From Histomonas meleagridis (Eukaryota > Parabasalia > Tritrichomonadida > Dientamoebidae), in the NCBI GenBank assembly GCA_020186115.1, contig WSYJ01000060.1, positions 62,001-126,000 of the forward strand: a stretch of DNA of 64,000 bases. The letters run 5' to 3'. The first letter of the stretch is position 1. The number at the start of each line of letters is the position of its first letter. The notes beneath the pieces were generated by a model. It saw only the letters and a list, made by a program, of their open reading frames with translations. It searched no databases and was not told where the DNA came from. A program made the translations under genes and the position numbers. Below, in pieces: positions 10,188 to 20,022 of the stretch.

Positions 10188-10541
10188 AACAAAATTTAAA
10201 ATAAACGTACAGATGTTATTCACTATCTGTGTTTGAATTCCAAAAATTTTTATAAATTTGAAAATAAAAAAATATATCAAGCAAAATGGATTATATCATG
10301 CTAATATTTTCATCAATTCTCAAATCGTATTCGAACTTATACTATTAAGTTTGTTTGATTTGATCATGAAAAATTAAAGAGTAAGTAATTAAAGTTATTT
10401 AGTAATAATTAATTTTAACAACAAATGCTGAAAATATGTTGTTGTGGCATCGATTTTTAGTTGATAATACCAAATTTTACATTTTAATTTTTTATTTTTA
10501 TGGCGGAAAATATCTAAACAAAGCTATTCAATTTAAATCTT
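10188..10541. other. Divergent promoter region, PH-domain gene / ALG5
   Basis: AT-rich spacer without a supported gene. An upstream in-frame ATG at 10436 belongs to the ALG5 frame but is probably not used. Confidence 0.5.
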
Positions 10542-10546
10542 TCACA
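10542..10546 (+). promoter_or_regulatory. Initiator-like element TCACA at the ALG5 start
   Basis: TCACA directly precedes ATG 10547 and fits TCAYW. It supports this start over the ATG 111 bp upstream, although it leaves a leader of only about 3 nt. Confidence 0.45.
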
Positions 10547-11548
10547 ATGGTTTCCTTTTTTGATCTGTCTGATCTCTTTGGAACAGTATTAATTATTTTT
10601 TCAATATTCTTTTTAGCACTTGGCATCTGCAAAGCTTTTGTTTCAGATACAACTCTTTATGATCTTGAATTACTTCCACCTAATGATAAACGCAAACTTA
10701 CTTATAACATTGAACCAACACCTGCTGAAGGACCCACTCCATTCCCCACAGTATTTGAAGATCCAGAAGTATATGTTTCTTTTGTTGTTCCCGCTTATAA
10801 TGAAGAAAAACGTCTTCCATCAATGCTTGATGAGACCATTGAATATCTCAAAAACCGCGCATCTGAATCCAACAACTTCACGTGGGAGATTATCATCGTT
10901 GATGATGGCTCACGTGATCGTACAGCAAAAGTTGCGCTTTCATATTCAGAACGTTATCCCCAAGTCCTTCTTTTACGCCAACCACATAACATGGGCAAAG
11001 GCGCAGCTATTCAAGCAGGTTGTTTACATGCGCGCGGCAAATTAATTTTAATGGTTGATGCAGATGGTGCCACGAAAATCGATGAATTTGGAGCACTTGA
11101 ACGGAAGCTTCTCGAACTCTATGAAATTAATAAAGAAGTTATAGTTGTTGGGAGCCGCGCTCATCTTGAAGGCCAAAACAAAGCGCAGCGAACATTTATC
11201 CGCAAATTTTTGGGCTTAGGCTTCCATATGCTGATTGTAATGAGCGGCGTTGTGGGTATCCATGATACGCAATGTGGCTTTAAGTTGTTTTCACGAGAAG
11301 CAGCAAGATGGCTCTTCCCTAATCAACACATTCAGCGATGGTGTTTCGATCCGGAACTATTAGTGATTGGCCGAAAGCGAGGAATGGAAATTGCGGAAAT
11401 TCCAGTCGAATGGAACGAAATCGAAGGATCGAAGATGAAAGTTTCATCAATGATCAAGATGGCAATTGACTTGATTCAGATTGCAGTTTTTCATCGAACT
11501 GGAATATGGACTGTAAAAATGAAAGGAAATGTTCAAATGGAAGAATAG
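10547..11548 (+). CDS. ALG5: Dolichyl-phosphate beta-glucosyltransferase
   Basis: 333 residues from ATG 10547 ([12 protein letters not shown]). A longer frame begins at ATG 10436, but the extra 37 residues match nothing and an initiator-like motif abuts 10547. Residues 11-32 form one N-terminal membrane anchor, as in other ALG5 proteins. The GT2 fold follows: [23 protein letters not shown] (residues 119-126), [11 protein letters not shown], the metal-binding DADGATK (171-177), [16 protein letters not shown], and the ALG5-type block [19 protein letters not shown] with [12 protein letters not shown]. It transfers glucose from UDP-glucose to dolichyl phosphate at the ER membrane for N-glycan assembly. 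Trichomonads are generally thought to make shortened, non-glucosylated N-glycan precursors, so the retention of this enzyme is worth noting. DPM1-type enzymes are related, but the family-specific blocks favour ALG5. Confidence 0.88.
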   Translation: MVSFFDLSDLFGTVLIIFSIFFLALGICKAFVSDTTLYDLELLPPNDKRKLTYNIEPTPAEGPTPFPTVFEDPEVYVSFVVPAYNEEKRLPSMLDETIEYLKNRASESNNFTWEIIIVDDGSRDRTAKVALSYSERYPQVLLLRQPHNMGKGAAIQAGCLHARGKLILMVDADGATKIDEFGALERKLLELYEINKEVIVVGSRAHLEGQNKAQRTFIRKFLGLGFHMLIVMSGVVGIHDTQCGFKLFSREAARWLFPNQHIQRWCFDPELLVIGRKRGMEIAEIPVEWNEIEGSKMKVSSMIKMAIDLIQIAVFHRTGIWTVKMKGNVQMEE

Positions 11549-11665
11549 TTAAATAAAATAAGTCATGAAAAAAAATTTACCCTGGTGTCGCTCCAATTCG
11601 CCGTATTCAAATTTTAAATGCTAGTCAAAATAATTAATAAACGGCATTGAACCGACATCTGAAAG

Positions 11666-12502
11666 ATGCAAGTTAGACCTGTATTCAGTGGGAAACCACA
11701 CAATGATTACACACGCCGAGACGTCAGAAAGAAAATACAAATAGTTATTGACAAATTTCTAAGTAGTTCAGAATCAATTTACAAATTATCTAAAAAATCA
11801 GAAAAGAAGACCAACAATATCTGATGAAGAAAAAAATAAATTCATTCAAAAAATTCAGAAACTTTTATCAACATTTGATAGATCTAGAGTTATTAATTTC
11901 GATGAAACATGTTGGGAAAGTTTTCCTGGAGGAATTTTGACTTGTTCTGAAACGGGATCAGACAATGTTAAAGCCTATGTCAATGCTAACTCCAAACAAA
12001 GTATCAGTGTAATGGCAAGTATAAAGGCTGATGGAACAAAGCTACCTCTTATAATTATTGCTAAGGGTACAACTGAGCGAAGTGAAAAAAATTTAGGAGA
12101 TATCTCATATCACAATTCCACTAGATCAAGCAATGATTGGACAACAGAATCAACATTTGAGCAATATTTAAAGTTTCTTCGAAAAAATTTTAATGACGAC
12201 GAAAAGATATATTTGATTGTTGATCAATTTAAGGCTCATCAAACTCAAAAGATTCATGAGTGTGCTGATGATTTGAATATTGAATTATTATTCATCCCTG
12301 CAGGTTTAACAGATGAGTTATAGCCATTGGATCGATTGGTGTTTGGGAGCCTAAAGGCAACAGCAAGAAGACTTTTCAAAAAATCATATCAAAATGATCC
12401 CAATACTGAATTCAACAAAGAAAAACAGTTCAATATTTACTAGCTGCTTGGGAACATCTGAGTGAGGACACAATTACTGAAACATGGGAAATTTATGAAT
12501 AA
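11666..12502 (+). pseudogene. DDE-superfamily (pogo/Tc1-like) transposase, inactivated
   Basis: Three frame pieces make one transposase. The first starts at ATG 11666 (MQVRPVFSGKPHNDYTRRD) and breaks near 11808. The second carries the catalytic core: VINFDETCW (first Asp), LIVDQFKAHQT (second Asp), and FIPAGLTDEL followed by TAG at 12321-12323 and then PLDRLVFGSLKA. The TAG sits exactly where the family has Gln before PLD (third Asp). A second frameshift near 12427 leads to YLLAAWEHLSEDTI and a stop at 12500-12502. The pieces total about 275 residues, shorter than usual, so the N-terminal DNA-binding region is reduced. No terminal inverted repeats were recognised. It lies downstream of ALG5 on the same strand and does not disturb it. 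Confidence 0.75.
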
Positions 12503-13221
12503 ATAATTATCTCATCGATTTTTTTAATTACATTAAACCTCGAATGTTTAGACGTGAATAGAGCTATATATATGACCTAATAACAATCAACATATTTAAA
12601 TATTTCTGTATAAATATTTAATTTTTTTTGATATGAAAGTATATCGTAATATTGATAAAATATGTTTGGTACATGATTTTTCGATAAGGTATTATCAATA
12701 CAATAAAAACACATGTTAGAATAAATAAGAAAACAATTAGAAATGATGAAATCACTCAATTTCATGATATTTTAGCAATAAAGATTATAGGAGTTCAAAA
12801 TAAGAATATAATAAATTGTTAATGTTGTTTATTATTTATCGTATTTTCTCATTTTTTAACTTGATTTTGATGAATTAATTCATTGTTAGAATGCCTAATA
12901 CGTGAATTTATTTACTACTGAAACATTCCGATAGATTTTCATTTATTTTGTATATCAAAAGCATTAAAAATTTCAAAATCGATAACTTTGCATATTTATG
13001 CTCACCACATGGATTCCACATATCGCTTGAATGTTTCACGTCGAAAATATTATTCTTGTATACCTCTTCATTCAAAATTGAATGCAAAATGAGCACTTCA
13101 ATGAAATAACCGGTTAATTCAAGGTTTAGTGAGTTATCTAAAAAGTCAAGAACCGCCTATGATGAACGTTTAAAAAATTTAGTGGAAATGTAAAGTTATC
13201 GAAAAGTTTATATTTTGCATT
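12503..13221. other. Intergenic, nothing recognised
   Basis: AT-rich DNA after the dead transposase. Short open frames on both strands lack any domain-like pattern. Confidence 0.5.
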
Positions 13222-13845
13222 ATGCAATATGATGGGGATTTTCCCTATCTCACAAATTTATTTAATATATTGAACAGGTACTTACAGGATGAATCATTTA
13301 CTCGTTGTTTATCTTCTTGTTTAAGCGATGTTCAAATCATAAATTTGAAGAAAATGGTTAATTTTTTTTCATTAAATTTCCATCAAAATATTTCATATGA
13401 CAACTTCCTCATGTTATCCGATAGCTTGTTGCCATTAATTAGAATTGATATTCAAGCAATTATTTTTTATTTAAAAAAAATTGAGAACCTCCTTATTTTT
13501 CTACGAAAAGATCAATCGTATTCTACTTTAAATGAAATGTTTTTAGAGTTAACCCAAGTCATTGACTCCATTTGCTCAGTTAATGACTTGCAAATACTTC
13601 TCGAAAAATTCAAATCTTTCAAAAATTTATCATTTGAACGCATTCATGGCATCAAACAATTTGCAAATTTACATATTTTTGATCAATATGATGATTATTC
13701 CATGACATTGGAAACCAAGATATGCGAATCAATTACACTTTTAAACTTCAAGGAATGTTTTCATAACACAGTAGAAACCATAAAAAGCACAGTCAGTCTT
13801 CCACTAGTTTTTGATTTTGTTAAGCTGCCAAATTATGCAAATTAG
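13222..13845 (+). CDS. Hypothetical protein, mostly helical
   Basis: 207 residues from ATG 13222 (MQYDGDFPYLTNLFNILNRY). I recognise no family. Composition is balanced and the sequence alternates Leu/Ile/Phe with charged residues, consistent with a helical cytosolic protein. It has no signal peptide and no membrane segment. GCATTATG at the start resembles an initiator with G in place of T. It converges on the Rab gene with 181 bp between stops. It could be an intact small gene or the N-terminal remnant of a larger one. Confidence 0.5.
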   Translation: MQYDGDFPYLTNLFNILNRYLQDESFTRCLSSCLSDVQIINLKKMVNFFSLNFHQNISYDNFLMLSDSLLPLIRIDIQAIIFYLKKIENLLIFLRKDQSYSTLNEMFLELTQVIDSICSVNDLQILLEKFKSFKNLSFERIHGIKQFANLHIFDQYDDYSMTLETKICESITLLNFKECFHNTVETIKSTVSLPLVFDFVKLPNYAN

Positions 13846-14026
13846 AATATATGAATATTCAAACAAAATCTCGAAAATTGCAGACATCTGTTCATAACTA
13901 CACGGACATGATTTGGTTTTTTTTTTCGTAGGTTTATTGACATGTGTCAAATTTGTTTATTAATAAATGTAATTAAAACCTCAACTAACCTTTTACCAAA
14001 TAATAAATATATTTTTCAAATTACTT

Positions 14027-14683
14027 TTAGCAGCATGATTTCTTTTGTTCTTCGCTTTGAACAGTGACACCAGGTTTTGGCTGGAGCACATTCTTCTTGG
14101 TTTCCTTGCCAGTAAGGCCTGCTTTGACGTACGACTCGACAATGTCGGAAATCAATGTGTTGAATGCTTGTTGGACATTGTCGGCGGTTTTTGCAGATGT
14201 TTCCATGAAAAGAAGTTTCTCTTTTTCGGCATAGTTGACGGCCTCACTGCGTTCAACAGATCTTGAATCTTCTAAATCTGATTTGTTGCCAATTAACATG
14301 ACAGCAACATTTGGATCAGAATTTTCTCGCAATTCAGAGAGCCATTTAGGAAGAGATGAAAAAGATATGGAAGACGTAATGTCATATAAGATCATAGCAC
14401 CATTAGCACCTTTGTAGTAGGCTGATGTTATTGCTCGATATCTTTCTTGGCCAGCAGTATCCCAAATCTGTGCTTTTATAATCTTACCATTCAACTCGAT
14501 ATTTTTGGTTGCGAATTCAACACCAATAGTGGTCTTGGAATCTTCACAAAATTGATTCCTAGCAAATTGTGATAAAAGGTTAGTTTTACCAACACCAGAA
14601 TCACCAATAAGAACTATTTTTAAGAGAAAGTCTGGGTCAGTTCCTTCCTCAGGTAAAATTGCTGCGGCGGATGAATGGTTCAT
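14027..14683 (-). CDS. Rab11-like small GTPase
   Basis: 218 residues from ATG 14683. All GTPase motifs are intact: GDSGVGKT (27-34), TTIGVEF in switch I, WDTAGQE (74-80) with Gln at the usual Rab position, GNKSDL (132-137) and ETSAK (161-165). The tail ends in CC for geranylgeranylation. The blocks [20 protein letters not shown] and FKLF-like [19 protein letters not shown] place it in the Rab11/RabA branch, which acts in recycling endosomes and exocytosis. The N-terminus has a short low-complexity extension. GCATTTG, resembling an initiator, occurs close before the ATG. The assignment to the Rab family is certain and the Rab11 branch likely. Confidence 0.93.
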   Translation of the reverse strand: MNHSSAAAILPEEGTDPDFLLKIVLIGDSGVGKTNLLSQFARNQFCEDSKTTIGVEFATKNIELNGKIIKAQIWDTAGQERYRAITSAYYKGANGAMILYDITSSISFSSLPKWLSELRENSDPNVAVMLIGNKSDLEDSRSVERSEAVNYAEKEKLLFMETSAKTADNVQQAFNTLISDIVESYVKAGLTGKETKKNVLQPKPGVTVQSEEQKKSCC

Positions 14684-15441
14684 TTCAAATGCTGCTCTTA
14701 AAGGTTGTAAAGTTCACAAAATTGAGTAAAAATAGAAAAGTTCATGCGGTGAATGAAAGATATGTCTAAAACTCCATCTATAGATGACCTACAGGAATAT
14801 CAAAATATACACAAATAAATAGAATTACTTTTTGAAGATTTTTACTTGATATATTGTTGATAATATTTTTGGAAACACCAATTTTCGTATTTTTGGTTGT
14901 TTTTTAATTCATTCAAAAAGTAAAGACAACACTTTTCAAAAATTCATATTGACCGAACGATACCTAATTCTGAGGATTTCGCACCAAAGGTCATTCAAAA
15001 AACGATATCGTTCAGAAAACTCGTTTTAACTTTGATTTGTATTTCTCCAAAATTCTCCATCATAAAGCTGGTAATCACCAAGTTAACAATTGTTATATTA
15101 TTTATTTATTATCATGTATGTAACAAAATAACAACATTTTATTTTTAGAAATGCATTTCTAAAATGATTCAGAAAAAAAATTATCTAGATTAATATAGAA
15201 ATGATAAGTAATAGAATCTTTAAATAGCAAACCGATATTTTTTATGTTCCAATCTTTATTGTTGTAATATTCATACATTTTTATTTTTTGCAATGATATC
15301 AAAATTATTTGCCATATTTTTATTGGTGGAGACGTTCAAAATAAATGTTCTCCAATATTACCCAAAAAATGGTTTTTGTTACTTTTTTTGAACTTTAAAA
15401 AAAAAATTTTGTCTTTCATATTTTGAGATAAAATAATTTTG
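14684..15441. other. Divergent intergenic region, nothing recognised
   Basis: About 760 bp of AT-rich DNA between the Rab11-like gene and the large helical-repeat gene. It holds A/T runs but no supported gene or RNA. Confidence 0.5.
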
Positions 15442-15447
15442 TCATTA
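15442..15447 (+). promoter_or_regulatory. Initiator-like element TCATTA
   Basis: It fits TCAYW and lies 4 bp before ATG 15452, supporting that start. Confidence 0.5.
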
Positions 15448-15451
15448 AATA

Positions 15452-18400
15452 ATGCAGAAAGTTGCTTCGAGAGATGAAGATTTTTTTAAAATAATTCAAT
15501 TTATTCAAACATCAAATGGAAGTGTAAGCGAAGCTATTCAATCTATTCAAAGTTTTCGTAGCCATTTATCTCTTCGTTGGGTCGAACAATTTGTCAATGA
15601 TGATCCAACGAGCTGTCTAGGAATTGTTTGGCTTGCACTTTTTTCACTTGCGAATAGCAATGAACCAACAATTAGAATCGCATCATATAATGCTATTGGT
15701 GCTCTTTTATTTGCATTATCACCATTTTCTCCGAAGCTAATTATGAATTCATTTTCTGAAGCTGTTTCAAAACTTAAAATCGCATGTAAAGCCTCTATTT
15801 CTGTCATTGCATCTTTTCTGCATATCTGTTCTCGAATCTCACCTTCTGATATCGAAAACTTTATAACCAACACACCAATTCTTCATCATTTTGGTGTTGA
15901 TGTTAGTAAGTTTATTCAATATATACCACATTTAGTTACATTAATGAAACCCTTAGATTTACAATTTCATCAACTTTTATTACGTTCATTACTTTCATCT
16001 TTTGGTCGAACTCCAAATCATGACTTTATTAAATCCGTAGTTCAACTTATCCAACTTAATCCTGAAAAACTAATTCGTGATTTAATGGAATTTGTTTTAT
16101 CGAACTCACTTAATCAAACAATTTTAGCACTTGGTCCACAAATGCTATCTATTGAGACAATATTTGATCTTATTCAAAGTGATTATATTGATAAATTCGT
16201 TGATGTTTCTTTGACTGCATTAAATAACCCCAATTCAATTTTGAATGATTTTGAAAATGCCTGTGTAACTCTTTCAATAATATGCAGAAAATTGAATGGC
16301 GATAAATTGAATGATCTCATTGAAAAAATTGAGTCGAACAAACTTCAACAATATCCAAAACATTTTCAACGTTTTCTTTTATTACTTCCTACACCATTTG
16401 ACCAATTAATCATTAAAGGAGAAGACTCTACATCATTAAAAGTAACAAAATTAAAATCAGTTGCATTTTATCTTCAATCAAATCCTACCACTGAAAACAA
16501 ACAAAAACTTTTAAATTATTATCAATCATTATTAGAACAAAAAGGCGATGTCTTTACAGCATTAGTTGATTCTATTAGCGAAGTATTTAATTTATTATTT
16601 GACGTAAATAATGAACAACTTTCACAAATTATTATTACGATTTTTAATACACAAAACTTAACATGGGTACAAGAGTCATCACTTTTGAGGTTACTTATGA
16701 AGATCGAACCTGATTTAGGTGTTCAATTAATTAAAGACTTTGACATAATGGCGATTAATATCATTTATAAATATTCGTTTTCTCAACATGAAGAATTATC
16801 TGAATCAGCGATGAAATGTTTTGACAAATTTTCGACATATAAAAACTTACCAATTATTATCAGTCATTTATTAAAAATGGATTATTTCGAAGAGAAAACA
16901 TCATTAACGTTATTAGTAATATTAAACAAATTACTTGATATCTTTGAGTATAAATATTTAGAACAATTTTCACAAATCATAATTGAAATTATATTATTTT
17001 ATGATGAAAACTTTAACATTGCTGGACAAGGATTTTTGTTTTTATATCGATGTAAATATTTTAATGTTCCTGAATTCTTAAAGACTAAATGTTTAGATTG
17101 GATAATACGATTAATTCAATCAATAACACAAAACGCATCTAAAATACAATCGCCATTAGATTCGAAGAAATTACCTTCTTTAATAACATTATTAAATACT
17201 GATGTAGTTTCTGCAAACATTAATGAAAACTTCGAGAAAACTTATCCATTATATTATTGTTATCAATATTATTGTGAATTAAATCCAGACAAAGTACAAA
17301 TTGCAATTTTAACTATCGAAATATCAATGCTATTTCCGGAATGGATTATTCAACATGCATCTTCAACTGATTTGTTCGCAACTATTGAAAACCCATTGTA
17401 TTTTAATATATTTTCGAGAGTTGTTGCACAAATTTTATTATCCGAAAGTTCAGTTGAAATTGCATCAGTTTGTTGTGACTTTTTACAGAATGTAAATTCG
17501 ACAATACAAAACTCAACAATTGAAATAGTTAAATTCTTTTTAAATAAGGAATCGATAAAATCCGCAAAACATTTGTATTCATTTTTTAAATATTTAAATG
17601 TTATAAACTCCGAAGAAAGTGAAAAATATATTAATACAATTAAAAGTCGATTGGATTTAATGAATTTAACATTGTTCGAAATTAAATTAGGAAATTATGA
17701 AGAAAAGAATTTCGATAAATTTGTTAATGAAATCGATTTTTCAAATTGGCCAATTGATGATAAAGACTTTATAAGTTATATACAAAACATTGATTTAAGT
17801 AATGTGAAAATTAACTTCGAATTGTTGGACGATTTACATATGAAATATTACTTAGAAAACAAAAATAAATTTAATTGCGAAGAAACATTTAATGAATATT
17901 ACTTAAGTCATAAATATAAATTACAAAGGTTTATACATAATGATATAAAATGTTATAAATTTAATGTTCCGAAAGATATTAATAAAAATAATTCGATTTT
18001 GATACAAATACTTAAGAAAGAAGAAATTAATTCCGAATTTCTAATTAAGCAATTCTTTATGTTTACAAGTTATTTAATAGATGATAAAATGTTTATGGAA
18101 ATATTCGATAAAATTAAAGATGTCGACACAATGAAATATGCGATAAATTACGCGGCGCATTTCGGTATCAAAATATCAAATGAAAAATTAATCGAATTAC
18201 TGAAAACTCAATGTGATGAACAATTAATCGATTTGATTATTACAGTATTAACAAAATCTGAAAAGAATTTGGATAATATTATAAATATTAATGATACAAT
18301 TAAATATAAAATTAATCCAAATTTATTATTTAATGATTTTCATCCAAAATCAAAAAATTTAATCAAATTGATAAAACTGATTTCAAATTTGAATGCCGAT

Positions 18401-19570
18401 TCAAAAAAGGCTTTCAATTTGAATGAGTTATCAAATTTCGTTTCAAATCTTTTGACTAGTTTACCCGAAATTCAATCATCTAAAAGAATTATTTCAATAC
18501 TTCGATTGTTCAATGAAATCATTTATAAATTTGGAACAAAACCTTTGAATAATTTAGTTAATACTTTTAAAAATGTAATTCTACAAATATATAAATATGA
18601 TTGTCCTATGATATTATACGAAACATCTTCAATATTTGACAAAATCGACGTTTCAAATTTATTAAAAGTTATCAAATTTGTCGGTTGTAAATCAAAAGTC
18701 GGTTTATTTATCGGCTCATTGAATTTTGTGGCCAACAAAAAAAGTGCCGCTGCAGTTATAAACGACCAATTAAACTCTGAATTACTATCGGTACGGTTGA
18801 AGACGTTAAGATTCAGTGAATTAATTTTAAATAATAAAACAACTTGGAAATTATTCAAAAAGATATTCTCAGGAATTACAAAGCAATATGTTGAATGCTC
18901 CTTTTGTCCGTTTTTCGATACAATTCTCTCTCAATTAGCAAGTGAAATGGCATCAAATCCAAACTTCCAAAAAATTCGAAAAGATTACATCCAATCAATC
19001 CTTCCTCACGTATTTGTCCCCGCTAACTCGCCACAGTTCAACGAGTTTTCTCTTTACATATCAGTTATCGTTCATTCGATTGGATGGCCATTACCTCAGT
19101 ATTTACAGTTCATAGACTCCATAATCGAAGCCAACCCAACGCATCCAAAGGCCACGCAGTACTATCGTGACTTTGTGCGGTGGCTTCTCGGAAATGAATC
19201 AGATCCGATCAGAAAAGCAGATATTGTCCTTCAAGAACTCGAAGTGATCCAAAAAATATTCACTCAGAACCCAACGCAGGAGAATTCCGAGGGTCTCATC
19301 GAGGCTTTAGTTCAGCCATCATATGATGATAATTTCGATCCGTCACTTTTGCTAATTGGCAAATTGGCAATGCTCGACTTGCCAGTGACGGTAATACTGG
19401 TTATGATACAGAAGTACGTACGGCAGTGCTCGGAAGAAAATTTGCAGAAATGTTTAGCGATGCACGAAATGTTCGCGGACTCATACCACTCGGAGAAGAA
19501 GTCAAAGGCAATCAAGCTGATTCTGGAGAGAAAGTCCGCCGATGCGCTTATAGTGCTTCAAAGCGTTTAA
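15452..19570 (+). CDS. Large alpha-solenoid (HEAT/ARM-like) protein of unknown function
   Basis: 1372 residues from ATG 15452. The whole chain is built from amphipathic helix pairs rich in Leu/Ile/Asn, such as RIASYNAIGALLFALSPF, HQLLLRSLLSSFG and QISQIII-like segments, in the manner of HEAT or armadillo solenoids. I see no catalytic motif, membrane span or signal peptide. The last 170 residues (FVRWLLGNESDPIRKAD onward) are less Asn/Ile-rich and are encoded by distinctly GC-richer codons than the N-terminal two thirds. Solenoids of this size usually act as scaffolds or transport factors, but no family can be named. It is intact and convergent with the GPH transporter. Confidence 0.75.
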   Translation: MQKVASRDEDFFKIIQFIQTSNGSVSEAIQSIQSFRSHLSLRWVEQFVNDDPTSCLGIVWLALFSLANSNEPTIRIASYNAIGALLFALSPFSPKLIMNSFSEAVSKLKIACKASISVIASFLHICSRISPSDIENFITNTPILHHFGVDVSKFIQYIPHLVTLMKPLDLQFHQLLLRSLLSSFGRTPNHDFIKSVVQLIQLNPEKLIRDLMEFVLSNSLNQTILALGPQMLSIETIFDLIQSDYIDKFVDVSLTALNNPNSILNDFENACVTLSIICRKLNGDKLNDLIEKIESNKLQQYPKHFQRFLLLLPTPFDQLIIKGEDSTSLKVTKLKSVAFYLQSNPTTENKQKLLNYYQSLLEQKGDVFTALVDSISEVFNLLFDVNNEQLSQIIITIFNTQNLTWVQESSLLRLLMKIEPDLGVQLIKDFDIMAINIIYKYSFSQHEELSESAMKCFDKFSTYKNLPIIISHLLKMDYFEEKTSLTLLVILNKLLDIFEYKYLEQFSQIIIEIILFYDENFNIAGQGFLFLYRCKYFNVPEFLKTKCLDWIIRLIQSITQNASKIQSPLDSKKLPSLITLLNTDVVSANINENFEKTYPLYYCYQYYCELNPDKVQIAILTIEISMLFPEWIIQHASSTDLFATIENPLYFNIFSRVVAQILLSESSVEIASVCCDFLQNVNSTIQNSTIEIVKFFLNKESIKSAKHLYSFFKYLNVINSEESEKYINTIKSRLDLMNLTLFEIKLGNYEEKNFDKFVNEIDFSNWPIDDKDFISYIQNIDLSNVKINFELLDDLHMKYYLENKNKFNCEETFNEYYLSHKYKLQRFIHNDIKCYKFNVPKDINKNNSILIQILKKEEINSEFLIKQFFMFTSYLIDDKMFMEIFDKIKDVDTMKYAINYAAHFGIKISNEKLIELLKTQCDEQLIDLIITVLTKSEKNLDNIININDTIKYKINPNLLFNDFHPKSKNLIKLIKLISNLNADSKKAFNLNELSNFVSNLLTSLPEIQSSKRIISILRLFNEIIYKFGTKPLNNLVNTFKNVILQIYKYDCPMILYETSSIFDKIDVSNLLKVIKFVGCKSKVGLFIGSLNFVANKKSAAAVINDQLNSELLSVRLKTLRFSELILNNKTTWKLFKKIFSGITKQYVECSFCPFFDTILSQLASEMASNPNFQKIRKDYIQSILPHVFVPANSPQFNEFSLYISVIVHSIGWPLPQYLQFIDSIIEANPTHPKATQYYRDFVRWLLGNESDPIRKADIVLQELEVIQKIFTQNPTQENSEGLIEALVQPSYDDNFDPSLLLIGKLAMLDLPVTVILVMIQKYVRQCSEENLQKCLAMHEMFADSYHSEKKSKAIKLILERKSADALIVLQSV

Positions 19571-20022
19571 TAAAATTGTATTGTAGTGATTTATTTTTCG
19601 GGTCTAATTTTTACCTATATGAACGACAAATTAATTGTTATTTTTTGATACATATAGATAGCACTAGAGTTCCTTCTTAAAGAATGCTGTAAGGTTTTTA
19701 TGTAAAAAATATAAAAAAATGGTTTAACTTTTACAAATTTTTACAAGTATGCAATTCGTAATGTTTGCTTTGCTTCGCTCAACAAAAAATAAGAAATATT
19801 CAAATAACTAATTGAGATATAGACATAAAATTATAAAGAAGACAAGAGTTGAATCGAAAAATATCGTTCCTATATTAATTTTAAAGAAGCATCTGATCAT
19901 TTGTAGTTTAATATACTTTAATCAACATATATCTGATATTTAAAGATAAAACAAAAGAAACAACTGAAAACATGATGTGAGAGGGTCGTTATAAATAAAA
20001 TTCTTTTAAAAATAAACACAAT
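19571..20022. other. Convergent intergenic region, nothing recognised
   Basis: AT-rich DNA between two convergent gene ends. An apparent open frame at its left overlaps the solenoid gene in another frame and is not supported. Confidence 0.5.

Noticed and set aside
10436-10546. Upstream ATG as the start of ALG5
   Set aside because: The extra 37 residues match nothing in the family, and an initiator-like TCACA directly precedes the internal ATG at 10547.
19426-19680. 84-residue plus-strand frame
   Set aside because: It overlaps the 3' end of the solenoid gene in another frame and has no support of its own.
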